From positions 2,046,001-2,110,000 of the forward strand of contig JAMXSV010000023.1 of the NCBI GenBank assembly GCA_027559495.1: 64,000 nt of DNA, written 5' to 3'. The DNA comes from Aurifilum marmelostoma (taxonomy: Eukaryota > Ascomycota > Sordariomycetes > Diaporthales > Cryphonectriaceae). Positions 43,656-56,462 of the stretch are shown here, piece after piece; positions within the stretch are counted from its first letter, which is position 1; each line of letters begins with the position of its first letter. A program made the position numbers and the translations under genes. The notes beneath the pieces are model-generated. The model did no database searches, was not told where the DNA came from, and was given only the letters and a program-made list of their open reading frames with translations.

Positions 43656-46056
43656 TCAGCCACCGACCGAGGCGACAACCCACTCCACCATCGGGCTCCG
43701 GATAGTGATCAGAATGGTGCACAGCCCAAACATGGTCATGGACAGCGCTGAGTAGGGAGCCGCTGGGCTTTTTTGCTCGTACAGATGTGAGGTGCCCATC
43801 GCGGCGGCGTTTATGCCGATTGTAACACCTGCTGCCACAACAGATACATTCTTCGCGTAGGGTGAGGCCAACTCATCTGTCTGAGGTACTTCGTGACGGG
43901 TAGCCTGATCACTGCCATCGGCGCGAAGATAATCTGCGCTGCATGTCGACATAGCGGCCTCGTGCGTGAAGCCGAGTGAGCCAGATGTCTGTCGCCTCTC
44001 GACATTTGTGGCGTCTGTGCTCTTCCGCGTGTGACTATGATGAACATCCTCATTCTCCTCATTGAGATCGATCTGGCGTTGTTCCTCAATTCTATCTCTG
44101 TCCAAGGATGAGGTCCCTCTTTGGCAGCGCCTCGTTGGACGCACGATGGTCCGCATCCAGCCGTGCACAGGCTTGCGCCATCGCATAATTGCAGTGTCCA
44201 TTCTTTCTTGTTCGCTCATGAAGCAGCCCGCCGCGAGCTGGAAACAAATTCCATTCACGACAACTCCCACGGCATTGATACTAGCATCGCCACCCAGACT
44301 CCCCATTGCTGGCACACCCAATGCAATGGTGACACTTCGTGCTGCAAAGCTCAGATCCGAGGCGGCAGGTCGAATCCCAATTCGGCAGGCGACCAGTGGC
44401 CAGACGATGACGTTGAAGAGGGCAGCAACGGAAGAAGTGATGAGCACCGTGAGACCGCCACGAGATATTATCTGGTGGCGGTACTCAAAGAGCTTCAGAC
44501 CCCAAGATACGATGCCCGCGTTGAGGATGAAAGTTGCTATGTCGCCTGCTCCCAGGGGAAAAGGCGTCGAGTTTGATGAAGAGGCTTTGGTAGTTTCGAT
44601 GTGGTGCACAATGATATTAGACAGCGTGTTGTTGGTTTGGAAGCACGCGACGACGAGACCAGCAGGTTCCTGGCGGATGTGGGACTTTGCGAGACCATAG
44701 CAGATGAGGCAAAGTGATGAACAAAGGACAGGGTTCAGTAGTGTCGCCAGAGGTGTAAGGCTGATTACCTTATGTTGTTGAACATGTTGCGGATGGTACT
44801 GCTGCCGAGCTGCGATATGCTGCTTCACTCTCGTCTGCGCCGTGGTAAACGTCAACCACATGGTGAAGAGGAAACCAGTATCCAGAAAGAAGTCATTGTG
44901 CCGTAGGAATGACAGTGGCAGTCCAACAAGGAGAAAGAGTAAGATGGACAAGGCCAGAAGAGCGTTCTGCACCACGCAAATATGCGCAGCTAAGCAGATA
45001 CGGCGTCGTGTTGGGATAATTGACGAGGAACCTTTCGCTTCTGTTGTCGACCTTGTCCCATTTTCCAAAATCAGCAAAGCATTTCTAGCAAATCCGCCGT
45101 TTGTCGCCCCCTGCGTGCTTGATTCATCAGCCGCATTCGGTCCGTTCGAATCGCTCGCGTATCCAGACAGAGTACACAGTGTCGAGACATCACTAAGGTG
45201 TTTCCGAGACTGACACAGCCAAGACTGCTGCTCGGCATCACTCCCGGGTCTGATACAGATTGGGTCAATGAAAGCAGCCTGCACGACCTCGCGCGGCACC
45301 GAGGTCGATTGCGTGGCATTGACATCCAAGTGGCGCGCATGCTGGGCATGCTCGACATCTAAGTCATCCTTGTGTTGCATGGCTTGGTCTGCCGACGAGC
45401 GATATTTCGTGACGAGCTTGGTGATCCAGCATTGTACGTGATACGCGATCACATACACAAAGATTGAGTTCAGCACACCTGTCAGTGCTGTACAACGTGA
45501 CATTATATCAGCCTTGACTGCATGGAGCAACGGTGGTCTACCTGGTGAAGGAGGAAACAGGACAGGACATACCGAATGTGAAAGTCAACAGACCGACTTG
45601 TTCTGCGCCCGCAAATGATCGGCTAATGAGAGAGAGAAAGGGGACTGTGAACCCGATGGACATGTGCTTATTGAGGATTTCGGTCTTTGATATGGGATAG
45701 CATTCAGTATCTCTCACCAGACGCAGCAGGATACAGTTTACACTCACAGGAGTCCTGAGATGCTGATGATAAATTCTTTCTAATCCCTCGCCGGGATTGC
45801 AGAAGATACTTTGGAAAGCCCACATGCAGAGCCAAACAGAAATCATGGCAACCACCTGGCCTGGGAAATCTTGCTTGACAGCCCAAAACGCCACGTCCCA
45901 GGCGCATGTGAGGAGCTGTGAGACAGCGAAAAGGACGACGACGATGAAGACACGAAAGCATTGGCGTGCAGTGTCGGATCTCTTGGCCCACGACTTCTGA
46001 ACGCTCCAGTGTTTTCGTTGTTTTGTGGAGTGCACATCTTCATGAAAATCAATCAT
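43656..46056 (-). CDS. LrgA/LrgB (CidA/CidB)-type fusion membrane protein, PLGG1-like
   Basis: Exons 46056-45748, 45684-45573 and 45478-43656 encode 747 residues. Introns are 63 and 94 nt; the 63-nt one is in frame but has GTGAGT and a branch-like CTGAAT, so I splice it. The N-terminal part has LrgA-like helices (FIVVVLFAVSQLLTCAWDVA, then FPGQVVAMISVWLCMW). The C-terminal part is LrgB-like: NTLSNIIVHHIETT, WPLVACRIGIRPAASDLSFA, ARSVTIALGVPAMGSLGGDA and, near the end, INAAAMGTSHLYEQ. The LrgB core is split by a polar insertion of about 120 residues. The plant protein of the same fused form (PLGG1) exports glycolate/glycerate from chloroplasts, and bacterial LrgAB/CidAB handle pyruvate and murein hydrolase control. 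The fungal substrate and membrane are unknown. Confidence 0.8.
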
Positions 46057-49000
46057 GATCTGCGATCCGGCGTTTGGAATGACTGGCAATTATCGCTCGG
46101 TCAGACGCCCCCTCTCGTTTTCTCTTCTTGTCGTGGCCTCAACTCTCTATCCCATGCGCTAAGGAAAGAAGCGTGGTTATGCAATTCGCCTTAAAATAAG
46201 AAGGCAAGGAATAATGGTCAAGGGGTTCTTAATATTCAGCGATAGTAGTTGTGGAAAATGCTGCCGGGGTACGGGTCAGTTTGCCATGGGCCGTTGAAAT
46301 GTCAAGGAAAACCGTCGCTGGTTTGTTTGTGACAGATAGCCTCAAAAGGATGTGAATTTAAGAAAGGATAAGATAGATATAGAGGAATCAGCTGACAGTG
46401 AATGATGGGGAATGGAAAAGGGAGCACTGAAGATTGATATATGCCTACAGTTTTATGCTCGTGCGCGAATGCGGTGATGCCACGCACATAGGCATTATCA
46501 GCGAGCACGACTTCCCGTCATAGTTTCCGTTTGTCCATGGACACCATCAAGGCCGAGTTTTGTGTCGCCGCTTTGGATCCACATCTGCCTCCATATTCGG
46601 CATTTGGCAGATTACACCGCCGGTATTCAAGCAAGAAAGAGACGGGAAGGCGAGGACTAGGTCGCTTGACGGTGAGTGCTTTGTTACGTCTCGGCGGGGC
46701 TGGACCTTCGCCAGCTTCAGGATGAGGGGGCAAAATGAAATCTTAGTGGCATACTGTATTTTCCAAGCAAGCCTGTGTGCCTGCCATTTGATATCGGATG
46801 AGCCTAATTTGGTAATCCCAATTGCAGATGGCAAACCGGCACATGAGCGGCCACCTGCTGTGGCGTTTTGAAGCCGTTGGCCTTGTGTTTTCACAGACAA
46901 GGGAGCCCGTGGAACGACTTGCTTGAAGGGTGCAGTGGCAGCATGACATAGATGCTGCCACAGCTTGGCACACAAACTCATATGCCTACCATTATTTCCA
47001 AATGTCTCAGAGCTCCGAGCCTGATTTGGGGTCTGTTTCCACGCTCTGGCCGAGGGCCGTTCAATCATGATAATACGGGATAACCACCCACCTTGTGATA
47101 GAGTAACGTACAGTAACATGTTCGTCCTAACACAGGAGTCCGGTCCAAAATGTCTGGCAGTCAAGTCATGGGGCGACCTTCGTGTTAACCGAGAACAGGG
47201 CTATGACAAATAGATTTGGATGCGTACTGGGGCAGCTGGCGAGACGAGGCCAACTTGTCACTGTCAACGCATACCTTGTGCTTAGACACGCCAGCCGAGC
47301 TGACAGCCAGTGACAGGTGGCTCAACTGAATTTGATGCCATCGGCTCGTTGCAGCATCCGGTGAAAACTTTGAGGACCAGGTGTTCGAGCTCATCCTATA
47401 CATCTACTAGCCAAGGAGCGTATGCTGAGAGCTGAAAACCTCGCAGACGTCTCGCGTCATGAGAGGGCTGATAGGAAGTTCTTAATGCATCGGAAACCAT
47501 TCCACGTATTAATAGCGCATATAGGAAATGGTCAAAAAGGAGACTATTGTACTGAATCATGCACCTGCTAACTGCTTGCGCCTGAGATGAAGCGTTGGCA
47601 AGACAAAGGCGAGCCGTTAATACTGCATGTATAAGAGAAAAGAGGAAAGTGTGCGTCCAAGAGGAGGAAGTCAATGTGTATCGGTCATGTTGTTAGCGGC
47701 AGTTGGATGCCACATAGCTGGGCACGAAGCAGATTGCCGAGCCTCCGGACAGATGCTAAAATCAGGTACGATGTCATGTCTCAACTTGCCAAGGCGAATT
47801 GTAGCAAACAAGGCGGTGACTAGAGCTTGCGTGTTAGCCCTGAATCCGGAGATAGGTCGTAATATTATAGCTTGTGATGACCAGAAAACTTGGGAGAAAA
47901 CTTTGGCGGTGGGGAAGCTGGCACCAGGGTGGCTGATGATTCTATATGAGTGGTGTAACAGATGAGTCGCGCAAACAAACGTTTGTTTTTTTTTTTAAAA
48001 AAATAAATCTCATTCCTCCCGCATCGCATACTGCCGTACAGCCTATCCACATCCGGGATCTGGAGGATCCACCACGCACTGCAGAAGTCACCTGCAAGTA
48101 CAATATCCCGGAAGATGAAGTTCCACTCGTGAAAAGGAGCTGCAGCCACCCGTGCCTAACCTACGGATGGTTGCCGGGCTCGTGCCGCGGCCCTGACGGC
48201 AATGTTGCTGACGTGTTTGATCGAGGACCTAACGACGAAAGATGAACGATCAAGGTTTACGGTTTCGGGTCGAAACGTGGGAATGCCGCTTGAATACAAC
48301 CTTCTTCCTTTCATGTTCATCTCTTGTCCTCCCGACAGCCGGGGGCCACGTGAGGCGTGGGAATGTAATGTTGCATTAGAGCATGTTCATCAAAGCGTTC
48401 ATCAAGAGCACGGTTGTGGATAAGTGTTCGCGATACAAATTAGAACAGGGCCATCTAGTCTTGCTCTATCTTGGCCTTTTCGAGAATTTTGTGAGAAGTA
48501 ATCCGTGTAGTGCATGCGGTTGGAAATGTGTGCCCATATCCATGGAATCTAGGGTGCTGTCGGTCACATAGGATGCATTATATCAACGAGTGCCTCAAAT
48601 TGACAAAGTAGGAGGATAGAAAGAAGCTAAATCTAGCCCTCAGGAACAAAACAATAGAGGTTCCTCTATAACCCATTGTTACATCGCGTCGGAGGCAAGA
48701 GAAGAGGGGGGCGGAACGTGGTGAGATTCGGCAAGACAGACTTATACTTACAGCATAGTGCTCATAAGAGCTCGTCCGTATTCATATCTACTTTAACAGG
48801 TATCCACATATGCGTAGTGCTTAACTTGACATTAACATTGCAATTGGACAGGACCTAATACAGCAAGAAGAAACCTGCAATGAATGATGGGCCAGCTTGA
48901 CCCAGTCTCAAGCGAGGTGGCGTCCTTTAGTTCATGCAGACTCCCATGCCAGATACCCTGAGAAGCCGTCTTCACAAGTAATTGTCACTTAGTGGTACGC

Positions 49001-50393
49001 AGAGCTCCTGGATGCTGCCGAAACCACTCTGTTGTTGCACAAGCCGCTGTGTAGTGTTGATCAACGTAACAAACAGGTGATTTTTGGGGGATCGATGGAA
49101 CTTCGACAGTGGATTTTAGCTTCATAGCGATAGCGTCATTCAAGTCTAACCCCCCCCCGGGGGGGGGCCACAAATAAGAAAAAAAGAGAAAGATTGCTTG
49201 TGCCCCTGCACAGGGCGTGTGGACAACATGCGGCCTAGCACTATGAACAATTGCCGGGTGTGTTCAACAGCCAATGCTTCATGACGACAGACGTAAAGCA
49301 GTCCTGCTAAGGCCTTGCAAAATACCTCGGGGGCCGCTGCTGCCTCCTAGGTGGACACGAAGTTGATCGTCAAATGGGTTTTTATTTAACGGGACTGAAT
49401 CCTTGATTGGTGTGCTTGTGCTTAGTGAGCGACATAGTACGTCATTCCAAAGAAATCCGGTAAGAGCCCGAGAAGCAGTATTGAAGGCCAGCGTTGAGTT
49501 ACCAGAGAAGATGAAGCGCAGAGCAGTAAGTGTCCTCGCAGAGAGGCTTTAGCCCGGCTTTTGCAGGGTCGTGACTCTTCGTTTCAACGGCAGAGAATGG
49601 TGTTCGTATATATACGGGCGAATATTGACCAAAATCTGACATGTGAGTGTCTATCACTATCTGTGACTGGGCGCTAGGATGAAGTATCGCCTGAGGTCAT
49701 CAGGCCCTAAGAGGTCTTAGCAAATGATGCTATAAGTAAGTACTTCTCGGTTTGACTATATTGTTATGGGGTTTTCAGTATTGATGATGATATTTTGTCC
49801 GCAGTATAATGTATTGTGGAGTCTCGCATTTGATAGTGTGATCAGAAATTACTCGGGAAAAAGAGAAGAGATATTCATAGTGAAACCGTGGTTGACACGT
49901 GAGGGGATTCGAGGTCAAAATTATGGATGGCTGTGAGGTCGTTCCTGGTAACCAAGGACAACGCACAGACCTGATCATATCCCACATTGGGTACAGCTTG
50001 ATTCGTTGCTGTAGTGGAGAGGAACAGTACTAGCCCCTGTATCTTGCAACCCTACAGCGCACTGCACTAGAGATTCACAGGGGGTGCGCGTGCTTGATTG
50101 GCGGCTAGTCTTGGCTTGCTGATCCTTGCAAGCCTTATTGCGACGTCCGACCTTCGCTTCCCATCCATAGTTCCTCCATGTTCGTCCTGTCTCCAACCCT
50201 TGGAATCTGCCAACGATTTATCGAGCAGGCTGCTTTGCTTCGCGCGGTAATCTCTGCAAGCTGATATCGCAAGCTCAGTGCCTGATCCGTGAGACAGCAT
50301 CAAGCCCTGTCCCAGAGTCCCCACCACCCAGACTGGCACTCAAGATCAATCGTAGCCTTAACTTCCTGCATCGAGTAACTCACGAGTCTCGTA
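46057..50393. other. 4.3 kb gene-poor region
   Basis: One long minus-strand frame (46547-47164) has no domain, no splice-supported extension and poor codon bias, so I do not call it. Low-complexity points are a T11A7 run at 47986-48003 and a C9G9 palindrome at 49150-49167. The right part is AT-rich. No gene is seen. Confidence 0.45.
49150..49167. repeat. C9G9 perfect palindrome
   Basis: Nine C followed directly by nine G, self-complementary over 18 bases. Either strand could form a hairpin stem. Confidence 0.85.
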
Positions 50394-52147
50394 ATGGAGG
50401 GTCACGATGAGTTGTTGAGCATTATTCGCGCGTACGACGTCCCTATCGACCCAGCAGCACTCAGGTCTGCCCTGGAAGACGAGGTGCAGAGCAGACTCCT
50501 GTCTGAGTGGGTCAAGTCGCACTTGACACTAGACACATTGCTCAGCGCGGACGAGCTGAACTCGTATGCAACCATGCTCATGTGTGATTACCACCAGTCG
50601 TGTAGCTAATACGTGTTCAGTTACCAGCTCCTCAAGCGCAATGGAAAGGCGGAAGATCTGGTGGCCACAGCAGACCTCTCTGCTGTCCGCGCCATCGATG
50701 GCCAGGAGATACGTGGTGCTACAGAGGAGCTCAACCGCTCTACAGCCACCATCAACAAACAGACCGAGGCGCTTAGTCAACAACATGACGCATTGTCTCG
50801 TTTAGTATCGAGCAGTGGTGCGGCTGGAGATGCCCGTTCTCACCTCGAGATCAAACGCGCGCACAAATGGGAGTCCGATCATCAGGCTCTCAGGACTGCC
50901 GTCGAGCTTCACCTCCAGGGTTTGGACTATCGCGTCTCTGAGCTCGAGCAACAGAACAAAGTCTCGTGTGACGACATGGTGAGAATTATCGACAGCATGT
51001 TTCAGACCGATGACAAGCTCCTGTCCAGCCTCCAGAAGCTCGGCTGGGAGCTCGACACGGAGGACCCGGAGGACACGGAGAGTGTGACCAAACTGCGCGA
51101 AATTTGCGCTAGGCTGATCAAGTACACTGTGGAGTGCATCCGCACCAAGCTCGATCGTATCTTTCTAGAGACCCTTGAAGCTCACAGCGAGCCTGAGACG
51201 GATGACATTAATGCTGTGGAAGGAATTGCGGCACAACAGGAAGAGTTAGAGGAGCTTTATTCAGAGGTCCTGCCCGTGGCACAGATGTCCGTCGAGCAGC
51301 AATGGCTCGAGCCTTCTCTTCGATCTCTTACTACCAAAAATTCCAACAACATTAGCCGTTCTGCTGATGCTTTGGAATATGTAAGCTGCCATGTATCTTC
51401 CCTACCGGGGCATGAGCTGACAACTTATAGACCCTTGACTGCCTCGATGTCCTTCTTGATCGTATGAGACGTCTATCCGTGCGCGTGTCGACATTCAAGG
51501 AACACGAGCTAGCAGCTTCCAGAATTGTTGCGACCGGAAAGGACGAGCTATCAGATACGGGACCTGCCCTTGCCGGCCGCCGTGGCACGACTAAATCTCA
51601 GGCTTCCCCAGCTCGCCGGCCTCGATCCCTGATTATGGACGGTATCATGACTCCTACGACCTCCCGCGACAACACTGGGATAGCTAAGGCCGAAAGGGTC
51701 TCAACCGGTGGTGCGGTACATGACTCCCCAGGTGATCACCTACTCGGAGAACTTGCTGTCTTCCTCCCAGTATCCGATGACCCATCCAAGAGCACTAGGG
51801 AAGCGCAGGTTGCCTTCCTTTCAACTGCCCTCGCTCACCGCGCCCGCAAATCCGCGGAGGTGTCCCGCAGCGTTCAGTCCACCTTCGAAAACTCCGTGTC
51901 ATCCTATCTATATGATGCGAGAACAGCAGTTCAGCTGATCCGTGACTCGGTGCTGGCAGAGAGCTCCTTCGCGGAGGTCTACCTCGTCGATCCAGGCATC
52001 GAAGCATCAATTGGAGTGCTGGCACAGGAGGTGCATAAAGTGACAAATCATTTGGAAAAAATCGACAGGGAAGCTGCAGTGCTGGCCAAGGGGCGGAATA
52101 CTAAGAGAGAAGAGATTGTGAAGCGTTGGGGTCGGAGAACAATATGA
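50394..52147 (+). CDS. Coiled-coil protein, function unknown
   Basis: Exons 50394-50563, 50621-51380 and 51431-52147 encode 548 residues. Introns of 57 and 50 nt have GTATGC and GTAAGC donors. The start MEGHDELLSIIRAYDVPIDP is followed by a helical leucine-rich N-terminal region (SEWVKSHLTLDTLLSADELN), then long heptad-like stretches (GATEELNRSTATINKQTEAL; LHLQGLDYRVSELEQQNKVS; GIAAQQEELEELYSEVLPVA). A Ser/Arg/Pro-rich linker comes at about residues 350-400, then a second helical part ending LEKIDREAAVLAKGRNTKRE. No enzyme motif or membrane segment is visible. The layout resembles spindle or kinetochore coiled-coil proteins such as augmin (HAUS) subunits, but that is only a resemblance in style. 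Confidence 0.75.
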
Positions 52148-54213
52148 AATCCTTCAGCAGTGTATGGTCGAGGACGTACGGCCAGTCCTATGATACTCAC
52201 CGTGGACTCACGCGGCTAGGCATAGCTCGACCTTCCCGTGCTCGAATGAACAAGTCAGATTTGACTTCAGCGATAATTTCACTGTAAACATGACGTCTCC
52301 GGAAGAATTTTGGCGGAGACTAATGCCGTGGTGTTGGGGGCCCGCAAATTTCGGGACATTTGGTGGTGGGTCTCTTTGTCACTTTGTTGTAATTAATATA
52401 TTTTGGGCCATCTCGCGCCACAGACAAGAGCCTAGAAGCGCGCGTATGCCAGGTTGATAAAGGAAGAAGCCATAGAGAAGAAGCAAATATAGTTCAGAGT
52501 TATTCAAATTTTCCAGCTCGATCCAGTAACTTAGCCAAGCCATTTAGAAATAACACCTTTTCAAGGCCAAGCTGCAAATCTAACATTCTACTTGAGGAAC
52601 CTGAAGCTGGCACTAAGATGACGTCTTTATCCAGACCAAGTTGGACGAGGAGAATTATAGTGGAAGTGCAGGTGTTATGCACAAGAATCTTCGTAATTGA
52701 AATCGTGGTTAGGCTCATCTAGATCTTCGGCTTCCATGCTTGATAACCACCAACACCCCTTGCCCCGAATCACGATATAATGTATTTTGTCTATTTCCTG
52801 TGAGTCGTCTGCATACAGATCGATCTCGGATATTGTTTAACAATTCCGTAGACCCTCAAAGTCGATAAACGCACCAGTATCCGTAAGAGCAAAGTCTATT
52901 GATGGTCGAGAGTGAGTTCCACTTATCAGACTCACATAATTGCACGCCTGGACAATCTCCTTGTAGATTATCATATAGTCTCCCTGCTTTTCTCCATGGA
53001 CGGCTAACGCCGCCAGTCAAGAAATCGATTGGCCCATTTGGCTCCCATGGCGAGTATAGAGTTTGTTGCGAACAAAACTTGAGTCCCTCAGTGAAATGTT
53101 CCTTTATGACCCCATGGGAGGTCGGTGCCTCTCTCAGGGAACTATGGAGTCAGAATTATTACCAGTGCGATGCTATATTACACCTTACTTAGGCAACTGG
53201 TCCTTTGAGTTTACTCCGCCCACTCCAAATGAGAGCATGATAATCACGAGGAGTTTGCTTAGACTTCTACTTAAAAATCAGAATTTCAGCATTCTATCAG
53301 CTATTGATTTGATAACTGCGATATAGCCCGAAGTCGACAGCATAATTATGTTGCCTCGATCAGGGCGTCGATTTATAGCTTGCAGGTTGGTTTTGCGTCC
53401 ACACTGAGCAGAATTATACTTAATACTTTATCACAGGCGCCGATGTCGAATATCGCGCCCTGATAAAGTATTGTCTTATTCATCTCCTAAAGTTTCGAAT
53501 TAAGTAGTACATACCAATATTATATGGCCCCGAGCTTTCTTCGATTTATCTTCTCCCACTTCTTCATTTTGACCTATTTGCCCTGTTAGGAATGGCATCG
53601 AACGTCCTCCAGTCAACACCGTGGCGACATATATGACTATGCCACCTCGGTCAGGATACGGATCCTGCCTGGAGAGCGTGCATAATAGACAACAACTTGG
53701 CATCCCAAAATTCCCGGTCTCCCCCTGTAATAGCCTCGGCATCTTCGTTGCATCCTTCTTGACTGCTTAGGAGGCGCTAAAGAGCAGGCCCTGCTGTGCC
53801 TAAAACCACAAAGGCCCAATTGCATGTCTTTGCTCCAGATCCTACGGACAAACGGTCCAATTGCTGAAGCGATGTCAGCAGTCCATTGTCAGCAATGCAG
53901 CGCCCCAATCGTCATCGGATGTACTTAAACTTCCATCGCGCCGACGGCACGTACTTCCATTGAATGCCGACACCCCAGCGGGGATTTAATCAACGGAGAC
54001 ATCCGTTGAAGGGGCTGACTGTGGCGGCCGTTTGACTTCACGACCTTCGTCTTCCCTCAACAGCACGCCGTTCCATCCTGGCATCTGCTTGCACACGAAT
54101 TCTGAGTGACTCCACCAAGACACCAGCTATCAACATCAGTTCTCTGATCTCGCACTTCCTAAAGCCGCTTCTCACGCCAAGCCTCAAGCCTAGATATCAA
54201 AATCACGGAAACC
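52148..54213. other. 2 kb AT-rich intergenic region with an inverted repeat
   Basis: This is AT-rich DNA with many stops in all frames. A 12-bp perfect inverted repeat lies at 53423-53473. The right end contains the promoter of the S15 hydrolase gene. A short open minus-strand piece at 53500-53740 has no recognised family. Confidence 0.5.
53423..53473. repeat. Inverted repeat / hairpin
   Basis: Perfect 12-bp arms AATACTTTATCA (53423-53434) and its complement (53462-53473), with partly complementary GC-rich inner flanks (GGCGCCGAT against ATCGCGCC) and a 27-nt interior. It could be a decayed mobile-element end. Confidence 0.7.
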
Positions 54214-55985
54214 ATGGCAACGGGGAAGGCAGCACAGCGTGGCTTTTTGGTAAGCCTTCTAGATCATCTAGCAGGTTGGGCTGCAAGCCTCTCGCTACAG
54301 ACCAACAGCTATACTGTGACACCTGTCACGATACCCATGGAGGGAGAGGAGGGCGTCGAGCTGGCAGCAGACGTCTATCGACCTATCACCAAGGACAGTG
54401 CCCCGGCGGTCGGTACTCTCATGGTCCATACCCCCTACGGTCGTAGGTTCCCTTTTTCACTCAGCCTAGGCCGACTCTGGGCGGCTCGTGGCTACAACGT
54501 ACTTATTGTAAGCACGAGAGGTACGTTTGGCTCCACAGGACCGTTCACGCCGGCGGCGCACGAAGTGCGTGATTCTGCCCGGATCGTGAGATGGATGCGC
54601 CGGCAGCCCTGGTACACGGGCAGCTTTGGGACCCTAGGCATGAGCTACCTGGGCTATACACAGTGGGCACTGATGGCGTCCGACGAGCCTCTGGACGACT
54701 ACGAGGCCGCCGTCATCGTGGTCGCGCCTCACGACTTCGCGGATTTACTGTGGGGCACTGGATCTTTCTGGCTACCCGCGATAGATTGGGCCAAGAACAG
54801 TACCATCATCGAGTCGACGAATACGATCAAGGCCTTGGCCAATTTCGTCTTTGCAGATCCAAATGGAGATGTTGCTGCCAAGAAAGCTATACCTCTCGAG
54901 GATGGCGTCAAGAAGGCTGTCAGGCCTGACACTCACACGCACGGATGGCTTCACGAATGGATAACCGGCTCGCACAGCAAGAGTATAGGCGATGGGGCGA
55001 CTAGCTTCTGGAAGACCATGAATAATAGGGAAGCAGTCGAGAAGACCAAAGTGCCCATCCTGTTGATTGGAGGGTGGCAAGACTTGTTCACCGAGGCACA
55101 GACAGCGCAATGGAAGCGACTGAATGAACGGGGCTGTACCGTGGGTCTGACTATAGGAGCGTGAGTTCTTCTACTCCTAAGCTAACCAAACATGATGTGA
55201 GCCTTAACAACTGAGACTGAAACCACAGGTGGAATCACATGGAAGCTGGACGAAACATGAAAGAGATGCAGGACTGGTTCGAAAAGTACTTGACCAAGAA
55301 GACTACCGGAGAAATCCGGCAGGCTCCGGCGAAGATCAATATCACGGGAACCAATGAATGGAAATGGTTTACCAACTGGCCTCCAGCCACAAAACCCTTT
55401 GAGCTGTACCTAGACCTCGAAGGTAGCCTCTCGACAGGCATTCCCACGAAGACAGATGAGACCCAATTTACCTTCGACCCTCACGATCCGACACCCACGT
55501 TTGGCGGGCCTCTCCTCTTCAATGGGGGCTACGTAGATGATACGGCACTGGCGAAACGGTCTGACGTTCTCAGCTACACCACCTCGCCGCTAAATGAGGA
55601 CATTGAGGTCCACGGGAAGCCGCACATCGACTTTCTTCACAGCAGCGACAACCCACACGTCGACCTCTTCGTCCGGCTCAGTGAGGTCGACAGCCAGGGA
55701 AAGTCCCGAAATGTCTGCCAGGTGTATCGACGACTTGATCCCGACCGCGGCTCAGCCGGTCAAAAGACGAGGATCGAGTTGAATCTATCAGATTGTGCAC
55801 ACCACTTCAAGAAGGGCACCTCGATACGCCTGCTCGTTGCGGGTGGGAATTTTCCTCACTATGCGTACAACCTGGGCTCAGGTGAGAGCCAAGCCACAGG
55901 CACCACTCTCCGACCAGCGAGGCATACGGTCCATATAGGCGGCGTTGGAGGGTCCAAGTTGGTGCTGCCGGCATTGGCTACATAG
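54214..55985 (+). CDS. CocE/NonD-type alpha/beta hydrolase (X-Pro dipeptidyl-peptidase S15 family)
   Basis: Exons 54214-55160 and 55229-55985 with a 68 nt intron (GTGAGT...CAG) encode 567 residues. The first half is the S15 catalytic domain: VELAADVYRPITKDSAPAVG, VHTPYGRR, WAARGYNVLIVSTRGTFGST, WYTGSFGTLGMSYLGYTQWA with the nucleophile Ser144, and WNHM after the intron, holding the likely catalytic His. The second half is the jelly-roll X-Pro dipeptidyl-peptidase C-terminal domain (PPATKPFELYLDLEGSLSTG; VHGKPHIDFLHSSDNPHVDL; GTSIRLLVAGGNFPHYAYNL). Family members hydrolyse esters or amides of small acyl compounds (cocaine esterase, glutaryl-7-ACA acylase). Fungal substrates are mostly unknown. 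No signal peptide is obvious, so cytosolic action is likely. Confidence 0.88.
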
Positions 55986-56462
55986 CAGAATGAATACAAA
56001 GCATGTGACTGAAGAGTGTCGTGCAAGGTTGGCTGCAGAGAATTAGTCGAAAAGGAAGCACATGGTGGGCGCGTGGCAGGATGGGGTTCCACCGATGCCG
56101 AAGGCAACGAGGCAATACTACTGGACCGAAACGACTCATCATTTACGATCCTACGCGGGTATTGAATGTTTGAATCCCGACCAACCACTTTGCTCCAGAC
56201 ATTGTGCAAGTATGCCAGCTGGACCTGTGCATTCTTTCATATCTCAGCTTGGGATTACTGGACATCAAAACACCCCCCGGTGATGAATAGCATGGGTCGG
56301 AGATATGAAGATGAATCATGTTCAAGAGAACCATCCGTCTATCGAAGCACCGAAGTCACAAATATCTCAAGGATCCATGCTCCGAAGCCTGACCCACACG
56401 ATGTTTGAACGAGGAACAACATGCTTACGATCTTTGATAAAAGCAGGGCCACATGTATGCCC
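55986..56462. other. Convergent 3' intergenic space
   Basis: The S15 hydrolase and the SDR gene end toward each other here. No gene is seen. Confidence 0.6.

Noticed and set aside
44062..44700. 212-codon plus-strand frame
   Set aside because: Antisense to the LrgB-like exon.
46547..47164. 205-codon minus-strand frame
   Set aside because: Poor codon bias, no domain, no supporting splice sites.
53500..53742. 80-codon minus-strand frame in AT-rich DNA
   Set aside because: No recognised family and surrounded by stops; possibly a decayed element but not supportable as a gene.
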